Source of the DNA: Pseudomonas mandelii
GTDB taxonomy: Bacteria > Pseudomonadota > Gammaproteobacteria > Pseudomonadales > Pseudomonadaceae
Length of the DNA: 64,000 nt
Assembly (NCBI RefSeq): GCF_006438925.1
Contig: NZ_RCZA01000016.1
Location: 61,657 to 125,656, forward strand
Reading direction: 5' to 3'
The position numbers were made by a program, and so were the translations under genes. The stretch's first letter is position 1. Every line of letters begins with the position of its first letter. A model generated the notes under the pieces. The model was not told where the DNA came from. It worked only from the letters and a program-made list of their open reading frames with translations, and made no database searches. Shown here in pieces: positions 27,094 through 35,510 of this stretch.

Positions 27094-27900
27094 ATGTTGC
27101 GTCTGAGCGCGCTTTATCGTTATCCGTTGAAATCCGGCAAGGGTGAGATCCTGCAGCAGGTCAGCCTCGACAAGCTGGGCCTGGACGGTGATCGACGCTG
27201 GATGCTGGTGGACGAGGCCAGCGGGCGCTTTCTGACTCAACGTGCAGTGGCGCAGATGAGTCAGCTGTCGGCGTTGTGGAATGCCGACGGGGGCTTGACC
27301 CTCAGTGCGCCGGGCCGCTCACCGATCGATATCGCCTTGCCTGCCAGCAACGCAGAACTGCGTGGCGTGACCATCTGGCGCGATACGTTGCGTGTGCCGG
27401 ATGCCGGTAACGAGGCGGGCGCCTGGGTCAGTGAATTCATTGGCAAACCGACTCGCCTGGTACAAGTACCCCTTGATCGCGCACGAACCACCCAGGCCGG
27501 CTACGGCAAGGATGACGATCAGGTGGCTTTCGCCGATGGCTTTCCGCTGTTGCTGATCGGACAGGCCTCACTGGAGGACTTGTCGCAAAAGGTCGGCCGC
27601 CCGCTGGAAATGCTGCGCTTTCGGCCGAATCTGGTGATCGAGGGCAGCGAAGCCTATGCCGAGGATGGCTGGAAGCGCATCCGCATTGGCGATGTCGAGT
27701 TCCGCGTGGTCAAGTCGTGTTCACGCTGCATTCTGACCACCATCGACCCGCAAACCGGCGAGCGCAGCGAAGACCGCGAACCTCTGGCCACGTTGCAGAA
27801 ATACCGTTCCGAAGCTGATGGCGCGATGTTCGGACAGAACCTGGTCAACGACAGCAATGGCCAACTTGAAGTCGGTATGCCGGTGACGATCCTTGAATAA
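27094..27900 (+). CDS. MOSC domain protein (YcbX/mARC-like molybdoenzyme)
   Basis: A 268-residue protein with an N-terminal MOSC_N beta-barrel (LYRYPLKSGKGE, LGLDGDRRWMLVD) and a C-terminal MOSC domain. The likely molybdenum-ligand Cys is in KSCSRCILTTIDPQTGER. Such proteins reduce N-hydroxylated compounds using Moco. There is no ferredoxin domain, so it needs a partner reductase. The ATG at 27094 follows AGGGAG. The Moco genes lie about 5 kb away, probably by coincidence. Confidence 0.87.
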   Translation: MLRLSALYRYPLKSGKGEILQQVSLDKLGLDGDRRWMLVDEASGRFLTQRAVAQMSQLSALWNADGGLTLSAPGRSPIDIALPASNAELRGVTIWRDTLRVPDAGNEAGAWVSEFIGKPTRLVQVPLDRARTTQAGYGKDDDQVAFADGFPLLLIGQASLEDLSQKVGRPLEMLRFRPNLVIEGSEAYAEDGWKRIRIGDVEFRVVKSCSRCILTTIDPQTGERSEDREPLATLQKYRSEADGAMFGQNLVNDSNGQLEVGMPVTILE

Positions 27901-27911
27901 GACCATCTGAA

Positions 27912-27950
27912 CAAAAAATGCCCGTGTCCAAGGACACGGGCATTTTTTTT
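27912..27950. terminator. strong bidirectional terminator
   Basis: AAAAAATGCCCGTGTCC pairs perfectly with GGACACGGGCATTTTTTTT around an AA loop, between the convergent MOSC and ppnP genes. It has U-tracts on both strands. Confidence 0.95.
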
Positions 27951-27972
27951 GTCGCTGTGAAAACCCAGGGGT

Positions 27973-28257
27973 TTAGCCGCGGTATTCGCACAGGTAAGCG
28001 GTGTCGACGGCCACTTTCAGCTGGAATTTGCTGTTGGCGGGCACGTTGAACTGGCTGCCGGCGGCGAAGGTTTCCCAGTCGCTGCTGTCCGGCAGTTTGA
28101 CGGTCAGGGCGCCGGACACCACGTGCATGATTTCACGCTGGCTGGTGCCGAATTCGTATTCGCCCGGTGCCATGACGCCGATGGTCGCAGGACCTTCAGC
28201 AGTGCCAAAGGCGATCGACTTGACGGTGCCGTCGAAGTACTCGTTGACTTTAAACAT
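27973..28257 (-). CDS. ppnP: pyrimidine/purine nucleoside phosphorylase PpnP
   Basis: A 94-residue cupin-fold enzyme that phosphorolyses nucleosides (formerly UPF0345/DUF1255). The family core MAPGEYEFGTSQREIMHVVS and the C-terminal AYLCEYRG are present, and the length equals that of E. coli YaiE (PpnP). The ATG at 28257 starts at the conserved MFKVNEYFDG. Confidence 0.92.
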   Translation of the reverse strand: MFKVNEYFDGTVKSIAFGTAEGPATIGVMAPGEYEFGTSQREIMHVVSGALTVKLPDSSDWETFAAGSQFNVPANSKFQLKVAVDTAYLCEYRG

Positions 28258-28326
28258 GGGCGATTCCTCGAAAAGGGCTAAAAAGGGCCGGCCAGTATGC
28301 ACAAGGCCCATGCCGGCGTCACCTCT

Positions 28327-28869
28327 CTAAGACGGAAGAACCAGTGGCAATAATCGTGCGGTATTGCGCGCATCTTCCAGCGCCCGATGTTGTTGGCCAC
28401 TGAACTGCATGCCCGCCAGTTGCAGCGCGCCGTTAAGCCCCAGCGGCCGTTCCAGTCGGCGAGTCTTGGCAAAGCGCTGTTTGAGGTTCATGTGCGGCAC
28501 TCGGCTCAGGGCGCTGTCGAGTTGCAGGCGCTCCCACTCCTGAACCAACTGTTTGCGATCGTAATCGCCCCAACTGGCCCAGCCTTCCAGGAGCGAGTGA
28601 TGCTGGCCGAGCCAGTGCTCGAACGACGCCCAGACCTCGCTCAGCGGCGCGGCGTCATTGATGTTGGCCTGGGTGATGTGGGTCAGTTCTCGGCAAAACG
28701 GCGTCAGCAAAGGCCGACGCGTCGGACGCACGAAGCGCTGAAAGCTATCCAGTTCTCGGCCTTTTCGGTCCACCAGGGTGGCGCCGATTTCGATGATTTC
28801 CATCTCTGTTACTGGCCAACCACCCTCATCGGTGGTGGCTTCTAGATCAATGACCAGCCAGTGAGGCAT
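28327..28869 (-). CDS. DEDDh 3'-5' exonuclease family protein
   Basis: A 180-residue RNase T/DnaQ-fold protein with ExoI VIDLEATTDEGG (DxE), a second acidic motif around WASWGDYD, and ExoIII HRALEDARNTARL (His and Asp). It resembles ERI1/KapD-type exonucleases acting on nucleic acid 3' ends. It stands between ppnP and the end of the atu operon, on the same strand. Confidence 0.87.
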   Translation of the reverse strand: MPHWLVIDLEATTDEGGWPVTEMEIIEIGATLVDRKGRELDSFQRFVRPTRRPLLTPFCRELTHITQANINDAAPLSEVWASFEHWLGQHHSLLEGWASWGDYDRKQLVQEWERLQLDSALSRVPHMNLKQRFAKTRRLERPLGLNGALQLAGMQFSGQQHRALEDARNTARLLPLVLPS

Positions 28870-28940
28870 CGCAGGGTTCCTGGTATCCGCGTCCTGATAG
28901 GGCTTGAGCGTAGCCAAACGCGGCGAATCCGCCTAGCAGC

Positions 28941-30902
28941 TTATTCGACCTCCAACAAAATCTGACGATTTTTCACCTGGTCACCGACCCTGACCTGCAG
29001 GCGTTTGAGCACGCCGTCGATGCCCGACTTGAGCGGATGCTCCATTTTCATGGCCTCCAGCACCACCAACAACTGCCCTTTACTGACCGGGCTGCCCTCA
29101 GTCACCAGCACGTCGACGATCGCCCCGTCCATCGGGGCCCTGAGGGCGCCGGAGCTGACGCTGGCCTGGCTGCTGACCAAGGCCTGCGTCCGGTCCACCA
29201 GCCGCACACTGCCGGGACGGGTGAACAGCCAGAGTTGCCCGGCCTCGAGACGGTAAGCATGGCGTCGTCGGATACCGTTGATTTCCAGGCTGGCCCAGCG
29301 TCCGTCGCACTGGATGATCTTCAATTCAAAAGGCGTTGTGGCCACTTGAATCCGATACGGTTCACCCGGCACAGCGTTCAATTCCACCGGCCAATCCTGG
29401 TCCTCAAGGCCGATTCGATAGTGCAAGGGCACGCTGGCGTTGTTGCGCCAACCGGCCAGTGGCACGTGATGAACCTGTGCCGAGGCCTGATAGAACAATG
29501 CAGCAGCGATGGCCAGTTCTTCGGCGCTCGGCACATGCGCATGCAGGCAACGATGCTCGGCAAAGTGTGCCGGGATGAACCCGGTACTGAACTCGCCACT
29601 GATGAACTGCGGGTGTTCGAGCAGGCTGGCGAGCAAGCGCTGATTGCTCTGCACGCCGAGCAGCACGCTGTCCTGAACCACCCGCAGCAATTTGCGCCGG
29701 GCTTCTTCGCGGGTGGCGCCGTGGGCGATGATCTTGCCCAGCATCGGGTCATAAAACGGGCTGACTGTCTGGCCTTCGATCAAGTCATGATCGATCCGCA
29801 CGCCGCTCTGCAACGCAGGCTCCCAGGCGGTGATGCGACCGGTCTGTGGCAGAAAACCGTGTGCCGGATCTTCGGCGTACAAACGGACTTCCATGGCATG
29901 GCCGCTGAGCTGAACCTGCTCCTGTCGCAAGGGCAGAGGCAGTCCTTCGGCGACGTGCAACTGCCAGGCCACCAGATCGAGGCCGGTGATCAATTCGGTC
30001 ACCGGGTGCTCCACCTGGAGTCGGGTGTTCATCTCCAGAAAGTAAAACTGCCCACGCGCATCCAGCAGGAACTCGACGGTGCCAGCGCCGACGTAATTCA
30101 CGGCGCGACCTGCCTTGAGCGCCGCTTCACCCATGGACTGACGCAACTCGACGGTCATCACCGGGCAGGGTGCTTCTTCGATGACTTTTTGATGGCGACG
30201 CTGGATCGAGCAGTCGCGCTCGCCAAGGTAGATCAGGTTGCCGTGCTGGTCGCCGAACAGTTGAACTTCGACGTGGCGCGGGTCGATCAGCGCTTGCTCG
30301 AGAATCAGTTCGTCACTGCCAAACCCATGCAGCGCTTCGGAGCGGGCGGTGCGCAGTTGTTCGAGCAAATCAATGGCCTCGTGCACCAGGCGCATGCCAC
30401 GCCCGCCACCGCCGACACTGGCCTTGATCATCAGCGGATAGCCGATGCGTGCGGCTTCGCGGCTCAGGGTGGCGTCGTCCTGTTCTTCGCCCTGATAACC
30501 CTTGATGCACGGCACACCGGCATCGAGCATGGCGAGTTTCGACAGGCGTTTGCTGCCCATCAGTTCGATGGCGTCGGGACTGGGGCCGATGAAGGTGATG
30601 CCGGCATTCTGGCAGGCGCGGGCGAACCCGGCGTTTTCCGAGAGGAAGCCGTAGCCTGGATGGATGGCGTCAGCGCCTGTGCGCCGGGCGGCGTCGAGAA
30701 TGGCCGGGATATTCAGATAGGACTGCTGCACCGGCGCCGGGCCGATGCTCACGGCTTCGTCGGCCAGCTGCACATGCAGCGCATCGGCGTCGGCATCGCT
30801 GAACACCGCGACTGTGCGATAGCCCAGGGTCTGGGCGGTGCGCTGGATGCGGCAGGCGATTTCACCGCGGTTGGCGATCAGGATTTTGCTGAAGGCGGGC
30901 AT
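28941..30902 (-). CDS. atuF: geranyl-CoA carboxylase biotin-containing subunit
   Basis: A 653-residue biotin carboxylase/BCCP fusion: N-terminal biotin carboxylase (ILIANRGEIACRI), ATP-grasp (KASVGGGGRGMRLV), C-terminal biotinyl domain with the lysine in VLEAMKMEHPL. With AtuC it carboxylates cis-geranyl-CoA in citronellol/geraniol breakdown. The sequence alone resembles methylcrotonyl-CoA carboxylase; the geranyl-CoA assignment rests on the surrounding atuA-E genes. The ATG at 30902 begins at the conserved MPAFSKILIANRGE. A REP pair separates it from atuE. In P. aeruginosa atuG and atuH follow, but here an exonuclease gene does. Confidence 0.9.
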   Translation of the reverse strand: MPAFSKILIANRGEIACRIQRTAQTLGYRTVAVFSDADADALHVQLADEAVSIGPAPVQQSYLNIPAILDAARRTGADAIHPGYGFLSENAGFARACQNAGITFIGPSPDAIELMGSKRLSKLAMLDAGVPCIKGYQGEEQDDATLSREAARIGYPLMIKASVGGGGRGMRLVHEAIDLLEQLRTARSEALHGFGSDELILEQALIDPRHVEVQLFGDQHGNLIYLGERDCSIQRRHQKVIEEAPCPVMTVELRQSMGEAALKAGRAVNYVGAGTVEFLLDARGQFYFLEMNTRLQVEHPVTELITGLDLVAWQLHVAEGLPLPLRQEQVQLSGHAMEVRLYAEDPAHGFLPQTGRITAWEPALQSGVRIDHDLIEGQTVSPFYDPMLGKIIAHGATREEARRKLLRVVQDSVLLGVQSNQRLLASLLEHPQFISGEFSTGFIPAHFAEHRCLHAHVPSAEELAIAAALFYQASAQVHHVPLAGWRNNASVPLHYRIGLEDQDWPVELNAVPGEPYRIQVATTPFELKIIQCDGRWASLEINGIRRRHAYRLEAGQLWLFTRPGSVRLVDRTQALVSSQASVSSGALRAPMDGAIVDVLVTEGSPVSKGQLLVVLEAMKMEHPLKSGIDGVLKRLQVRVGDQVKNRQILLEVE

Positions 30903-30940
30903 GGGGTCTTCCCTTGTGTTTTGCGGTGGATGTGATGGCC

Positions 30941-31030
30941 CCATCGCGAGCAAGCTCGCTCCCACAGGGTTTTGTGAACGACACAGATCCCTGTGGGAGC
31001 GAGCCTGCTCCGGGCGGCGTTCCGACGATG
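30941..31030. repeat. REP pair inside the atu operon
   Basis: CATCGCGAGCAAGCTCGCTC then CCACAGGG, and the inverted CCTGTGGGAGCGAGCCTGCT followed by CCGGGCGGCGTTCCGACGA, fill the atuE-atuF gap. The hairpin is transcribed within the operon and could affect mRNA processing or relative atuF expression. Confidence 0.88.
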
Positions 31031-31033
31031 CTT

Positions 31034-31831
31034 TTAAAGGGCCCAGCCCGGTTTACGCTTTTGTACAAAGGCCATGGTCCCCTCAATACCTTCAGCCCCG
31101 GTCACCGCCTCGCTGAACCAGTCGGCCGCTTCATCCAGCAACGCACTCGATGGTTGTCCGGCACTCGCGAGCAAGAGTTTTTTGGTCGTCGCATTGGCCT
31201 CCGGCGCGCAGCACAACACATGGGCCAGAATTTCATCGAGACGCTCGGCCAACGCTTGCGCGTCATGCTCGACAAAATGCACCAACCCCATACGTCGTGC
31301 GTGCGTGCCATCGAAACGTGCCGCGGTCAGTGCCAGTCGGCGCGTCTGGGTCAGTCCGATGCGCTGCACCACGAACGGCGCGATTTGCGCGGGTAGCAGA
31401 CCGAGGCTGGTTTCCGGCAGACCGAATTGCGCCTGGTGATCGGCCAAGGCGACGTCGCTGACGCAGGCCAGCCCAAAACCACCGCCGAGCACCGCGCCTT
31501 GCAGCACCGTGATCACCACTTGTGGTGCGTGTTGCACCTCTTGCAGCAGCGCACCGAACGCGCGATTCAAGTCGCGATAGGCGCTCGGGCCTTGAGCGCG
31601 TGCGTTGGCCATGTCCTTGATGTCGCCACCGGCGCAAAAATGCCCGCCGGCACCACCGATCACCAAGGCACGAGTCTCACGGTCATCGCGCACGGCCAAC
31701 AGCACGGCACGCAGTTCCGCGACCATCAACAGGCTCATGGCGTTGCGGCTTTCCGGGCGGTTGAGGGTGATGTGCAGGACACCGTTGTGCGATTCCAGCA
31801 ACAAGGTCTGGCAAGCAGGCAGGGTGCTCAT
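31034..31831 (-). CDS. atuE: isohexenylglutaconyl-CoA hydratase
   Basis: A 265-residue crotonase-fold enzyme. The oxyanion-hole motifs HFCAGGDIKDM and LQGAVLGGGFGLACVSDVAL are present, as is FGLPETSLGLLPA. In the atu pathway it hydrates isohexenylglutaconyl-CoA before cleavage to acetate and 7-methyl-3-oxo-6-octenoyl-CoA. The ATG at 31831 overlaps the atuD stop (ATGA). The specific substrate is assigned by context. Confidence 0.88.
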   Translation of the reverse strand: MSTLPACQTLLLESHNGVLHITLNRPESRNAMSLLMVAELRAVLLAVRDDRETRALVIGGAGGHFCAGGDIKDMANARAQGPSAYRDLNRAFGALLQEVQHAPQVVITVLQGAVLGGGFGLACVSDVALADHQAQFGLPETSLGLLPAQIAPFVVQRIGLTQTRRLALTAARFDGTHARRMGLVHFVEHDAQALAERLDEILAHVLCCAPEANATTKKLLLASAGQPSSALLDEAADWFSEAVTGAEGIEGTMAFVQKRKPGWAL

Positions 31832-32985
31832 TTCTTTTTCCCCGGCAGGATGCCCATGAGTTTGCAGATGATCCCCAGCATGATTTCGTCGGCACCGCCG
31901 CCGATCGAGACCAGCCGCACATCGCGGTACGCGCGCGCCACCGGGTTGTCCCACATGAAGCCCATGCCGCCCCAATATTGCAGGCAGCTGTCGCTGACTT
32001 CCCGGCCCAGCCGTCCGGCCTTGAGTTTGGCCATCGACGCCAGACGGGTGACGTCCTGGCCTTTGATGTACTGCTCGGTGGCCTGATAGACCAATGCCCG
32101 CAGGCATTCGATTTCGGTTTGCAGTTCGGCCAGGCGGAAGTGGATGACTTGATTGTCGATTAGCGCATTGCCGAAGGTTTTGCGTTCCTTGCAGTACTCG
32201 ACGGTGCTGTCGACGCAGTACTCCAGGCCCTTGATCATGTTCGCCGCGCCGAACAGCCGTTCCTCCTGGAACTGCAGCATCTGCATCATGAACCCCGCGC
32301 CTTCATGGCCGATGCGATTGCGTTGCGGCACGCGCACGTTGTCGAAAAACACCTGGGCGGTTTCCGAACTGCGCATGCCGAGCTTGTCCAGGTGCGAGCT
32401 GAGGCTGATGCCAGGGGTGTTCATCGGCACCATGATCAGCGACTTGTTGATGTGCGGTTTGTCGTCCGAGGTGTTGGCCAGCAGGCAGATGAAATCCGCG
32501 CTCGGCGAGTTGGTGATCCACATCTTGCTGCCGTTGATCACGTAGTCGTCGCCGTCTTTACGGGCGGTGGTTTTCAAACCGGCCACGTCGGAACCGGCGC
32601 CGACTTCGGAAACACCGATGCAGCCGACCTGCTCGCCAGTGATCGCCGGCCGCAGGAATTCTTCACGCAACTCATCGGAGCCGAAACGCGCCAGCGCCGG
32701 GGTGCACATGTCGGTCTGCACGCCGATGGACATCGGAATGCCGCCGCAGTGGATGGTGCCAAACTCTTCAGCCGCGACGATCGAATAGCTGTAATCGAGC
32801 CCCATGCCGCCAAACTTTTCCGGTTTGGAAATCCCCAGCAGGCCGAGGTCGCCGGCCTTGCGAAAGATCTCGTGGATTGGAAAGCGTCCGGCCTTTTCCC
32901 ATGCCTCGACGTGAGGATTGATTTCGTGCTCGACGAATTGGCGGACAGTGCGGCGCAGTGCTTCGTGTTCCTGGGTGAAGATCAT
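31828..32985 (-). CDS. atuD: citronellyl-CoA dehydrogenase (acyl-CoA dehydrogenase)
   Basis: A 385-residue FAD acyl-CoA dehydrogenase. ACAD signatures CIGVSEVGAGSDVAGLKTTA (FAD and substrate site) and QYWGGMGFMWDNPVARAYRD are present. In the atu cluster it oxidises citronellyl-CoA to geranyl-CoA. It lies 23 bp after atuC and overlaps atuE. Specificity is inferred from the cluster. Confidence 0.9.
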   Translation of the reverse strand: MIFTQEHEALRRTVRQFVEHEINPHVEAWEKAGRFPIHEIFRKAGDLGLLGISKPEKFGGMGLDYSYSIVAAEEFGTIHCGGIPMSIGVQTDMCTPALARFGSDELREEFLRPAITGEQVGCIGVSEVGAGSDVAGLKTTARKDGDDYVINGSKMWITNSPSADFICLLANTSDDKPHINKSLIMVPMNTPGISLSSHLDKLGMRSSETAQVFFDNVRVPQRNRIGHEGAGFMMQMLQFQEERLFGAANMIKGLEYCVDSTVEYCKERKTFGNALIDNQVIHFRLAELQTEIECLRALVYQATEQYIKGQDVTRLASMAKLKAGRLGREVSDSCLQYWGGMGFMWDNPVARAYRDVRLVSIGGGADEIMLGIICKLMGILPGKKK

Positions 32986-33008
32986 TTTTATTGTTCTCCT
33001 GAGCGCCC

Positions 33009-34625
33009 TTAGAAACGGGCTACGCCAAAACTGTTGGTTTGCAGCGGCCGCACTTCAGCCTCATGGCAGATATCCAGCAAGTACCCAAGCAAGGTCCGGG
33101 TATCGCGAGGATCGATCAACCCGTCGTCCCACAAACTGGCGCTGCCATAGAGTGCGGTGGACTGGCTGTCGAGTTTCTGCGCGGTGACCTGTTCCAGCAT
33201 GTCGAGCATTTTCGGGTCGGGCACCAGACCGTCCTTGACCTGTTTGGCCTCGGTGACGATCCGCAGCACTTTGCCGGCCTGGGCGCCGCCCATCACAGCG
33301 GTGCGGCTGTTTGGCCAGGCAAAGATGAAACGCGGGTCGAGGCCGCGGCCGCACATCGCGTAGTTGCCGGCGCCGTAGGAGCCACCGACGACGATGGTCA
33401 GTTTAGGCACCCGGGCATTGGCCACCGCTTGAATCATTTTCGCGCCGTGTTTGATCACGCCTTGCTGCTCCGACTCGGTGCCGACCATGAACCCGGTGGT
33501 GTTGTGGAAGAACAGCAACGGGGTCTTGCTCTGGTCACAGAGCTGAATGAACTGCGCCGCCTTGCTCGCACCCTTGGGCGTGATCGGCCCATTGTTGCCA
33601 ATGAACCCGCAGGCACGGCCTTGAATCTGCAAATGGCCGCAGACGGTTTGCTGATCGAACTCACCCTTGAATTCGAGAAAGTTAGAGCCGTCGGCAATTC
33701 GCGCGATGATTTCACGCACGTCGTAAGGTTTTTTCGCGTCGTCAGGAATCAGGCCGAGCAACTCGTCGATGGGGTAGAGCGGTTCTTCCCACCGACGTTC
33801 GGGTACCCAGGACAACTGATCATTCCACGGCAACAGGCTGACAATCTCGCGCACCTGGCGCACGCCATCGGCATCGTTCTCGGCGAGGTATTCAGCGGTG
33901 CCGGCGATTTGCGTGTGCATCTCGGCGCCGCCCAGTGCTTCATCGGTGGCGACTTCGCCGGTGGCGGCCTTGAGCAGCGGCGGGCCGGCCAGAAACAGCT
34001 TGGCCTTGCCACGCACCACCACCACGTAATCCGACAACCCTGGCTGATAGGCGCCGCCCGCCGTGGCCGAGCCATGGACCACTGTGATTTGTGGCAGGCC
34101 CATGGCCGACATCCGCGCCTGATTGGCAAAGCTGCGGGCGCCTTCGACAAAAATCTCCGCTGCGTAATTGAGGTTGGCGCCACCGCTTTCGGCCAGGGTA
34201 ATGACCGGCAGTTTGTTCTCCATGGCGATCTGTTGCAGGCGCAGGGATTTTTTCAAACCGCTGGGGGAAATGGTCCCGCCCTTGATAGCACTGTTGTTTG
34301 CCACCACCAGCAGGCGCACGCCGGACACGTAGCCGATCCCGGCGATCAACCCGCCGCCAGCGGAGCTGCCATCCTTGTCGTCATGCAGCTTGTAGCCGGC
34401 CAGGCTCGCCAGTTCGAGGAACGGTGCGCCAGGGTCCAGCAGCAGATTAAGGCGTTCGCGGGGCAACAATTGGCCGCGTTTGTCGAACCTGGGTTTGGCT
34501 TCGGCCGCCTTGTTCAGCAAGTTCTGTTCGAGCTGGCGGACGTGCTCGATGCCGACCAGCATCGCCGCGCGATTGCGCGCGAACTGTTCGCTGAATGGGT
34601 CCAGTTGCGACTGAATCACCGGCAT
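33009..34625 (-). CDS. atuC: geranyl-CoA carboxylase carboxyltransferase subunit
   Basis: A 538-residue carboxyltransferase beta subunit with two crotonase-like halves (GYVSGVRLLVVANNSAIKGG; GFMVGTESEQQGVIKHGAKM; VVGGSYGAGNYAMCGRG). It partners AtuF. The family is shared with methylcrotonyl-CoA carboxylase LiuB, and the atu context decides the call. It is separated from atuB by only 3 bp. Confidence 0.9.
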   Translation of the reverse strand: MPVIQSQLDPFSEQFARNRAAMLVGIEHVRQLEQNLLNKAAEAKPRFDKRGQLLPRERLNLLLDPGAPFLELASLAGYKLHDDKDGSSAGGGLIAGIGYVSGVRLLVVANNSAIKGGTISPSGLKKSLRLQQIAMENKLPVITLAESGGANLNYAAEIFVEGARSFANQARMSAMGLPQITVVHGSATAGGAYQPGLSDYVVVVRGKAKLFLAGPPLLKAATGEVATDEALGGAEMHTQIAGTAEYLAENDADGVRQVREIVSLLPWNDQLSWVPERRWEEPLYPIDELLGLIPDDAKKPYDVREIIARIADGSNFLEFKGEFDQQTVCGHLQIQGRACGFIGNNGPITPKGASKAAQFIQLCDQSKTPLLFFHNTTGFMVGTESEQQGVIKHGAKMIQAVANARVPKLTIVVGGSYGAGNYAMCGRGLDPRFIFAWPNSRTAVMGGAQAGKVLRIVTEAKQVKDGLVPDPKMLDMLEQVTAQKLDSQSTALYGSASLWDDGLIDPRDTRTLLGYLLDICHEAEVRPLQTNSFGVARF

Positions 34626-34628
34626 GAC

Positions 34629-35498
34629 TTATTCCTTGTCCTTGAGCACGTCCGGCAAGTAGGCGCGATGGAAACCGTTATACGACTCGCTGATCTGCGC
34701 CTTGTGTATCGGCCAGGCGCGCCCGCCCAGGCTGGCGGCGCCGTCGATGCGCAAGGTGCTGCCACTGATAAACGCCGCTGCCGGGCTGAGCAGGAAAACG
34801 ATCGCTGCGCTGACTTCCGATTCGGTGCCGATGCGTTTCAGCGGAACGTGCTCGCGCAAGGTCGGGATCACCGCTTTGAACGCGCCTTCGTAGGTGTCCA
34901 TGCCACTGGACGCGATCCAGCCCGGCGCCACGGCATTGACCCGCACCCCGGCATAACCCCATTCGAACGCGGCGGTCTTGGTGAGGTTGTCCATGCCCGA
35001 ACGCGCCGCGCCCGAGTGGCCCATGCCGGGCATGCCGCCCCACATGTCGGCGAGCATGTTGACGATGGCGCCGCCGTGTTTGCTCATGGATTGGTTGAAC
35101 ACTTCCCGGGCCATCAGGAAACCGCCCATCAGGTTGGTGCGCAACACCGTATCGAAGCCTTTTTGATTGATCGACGCCAGCGGTGACGGGTACTGCCCGC
35201 CGGCATTGTTGACCAGGCCGTGAATCGGTCCGTGCTTGCGGATCAACTCGCTGACCACATGCTTGACCGCTTCTTCCTCACGAATATCGCAGACCATCCA
35301 GTCAGCCTTGCCACCATCCTCGGTAATCTCGGCCACGACGTTTTTCAGCTTGTCGGCCTTGCGCCCGAGCAGCAGCACATGGGCGCCGAGGGCCGCCAGT
35401 TCGTGAGCGGTGCAACGGCCGATGCCGCTGCCGCCACCGGTGACGATGATGTTTTGCCCTGCAAACAAACCGGCTTTGAAAATCGAATCGTAAGCCAT
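34629..35498 (-). CDS. atuB: short-chain dehydrogenase AtuB
   Basis: A 289-residue SDR with cofactor motif TGGGSGIGRCTA near residue 20 and the NNAGG motif. In the catalytic region (HSGAARSGMDNLTKTAAFEW) the usual YxxxK is not obvious: the position after the active-site strand reads GAARSG. This divergence is also seen in peroxisomal DECR-like SDRs, from memory. The gene is part of the atu operon and probably acts in citronellol/citronellal or enoyl-CoA steps; the exact reaction is uncertain. Confidence 0.85.
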   Translation of the reverse strand: MAYDSIFKAGLFAGQNIIVTGGGSGIGRCTAHELAALGAHVLLLGRKADKLKNVVAEITEDGGKADWMVCDIREEEAVKHVVSELIRKHGPIHGLVNNAGGQYPSPLASINQKGFDTVLRTNLMGGFLMAREVFNQSMSKHGGAIVNMLADMWGGMPGMGHSGAARSGMDNLTKTAAFEWGYAGVRVNAVAPGWIASSGMDTYEGAFKAVIPTLREHVPLKRIGTESEVSAAIVFLLSPAAAFISGSTLRIDGAASLGGRAWPIHKAQISESYNGFHRAYLPDVLKDKE

Positions 35499-35510
35499 GG
35501 CGACAGTCCT

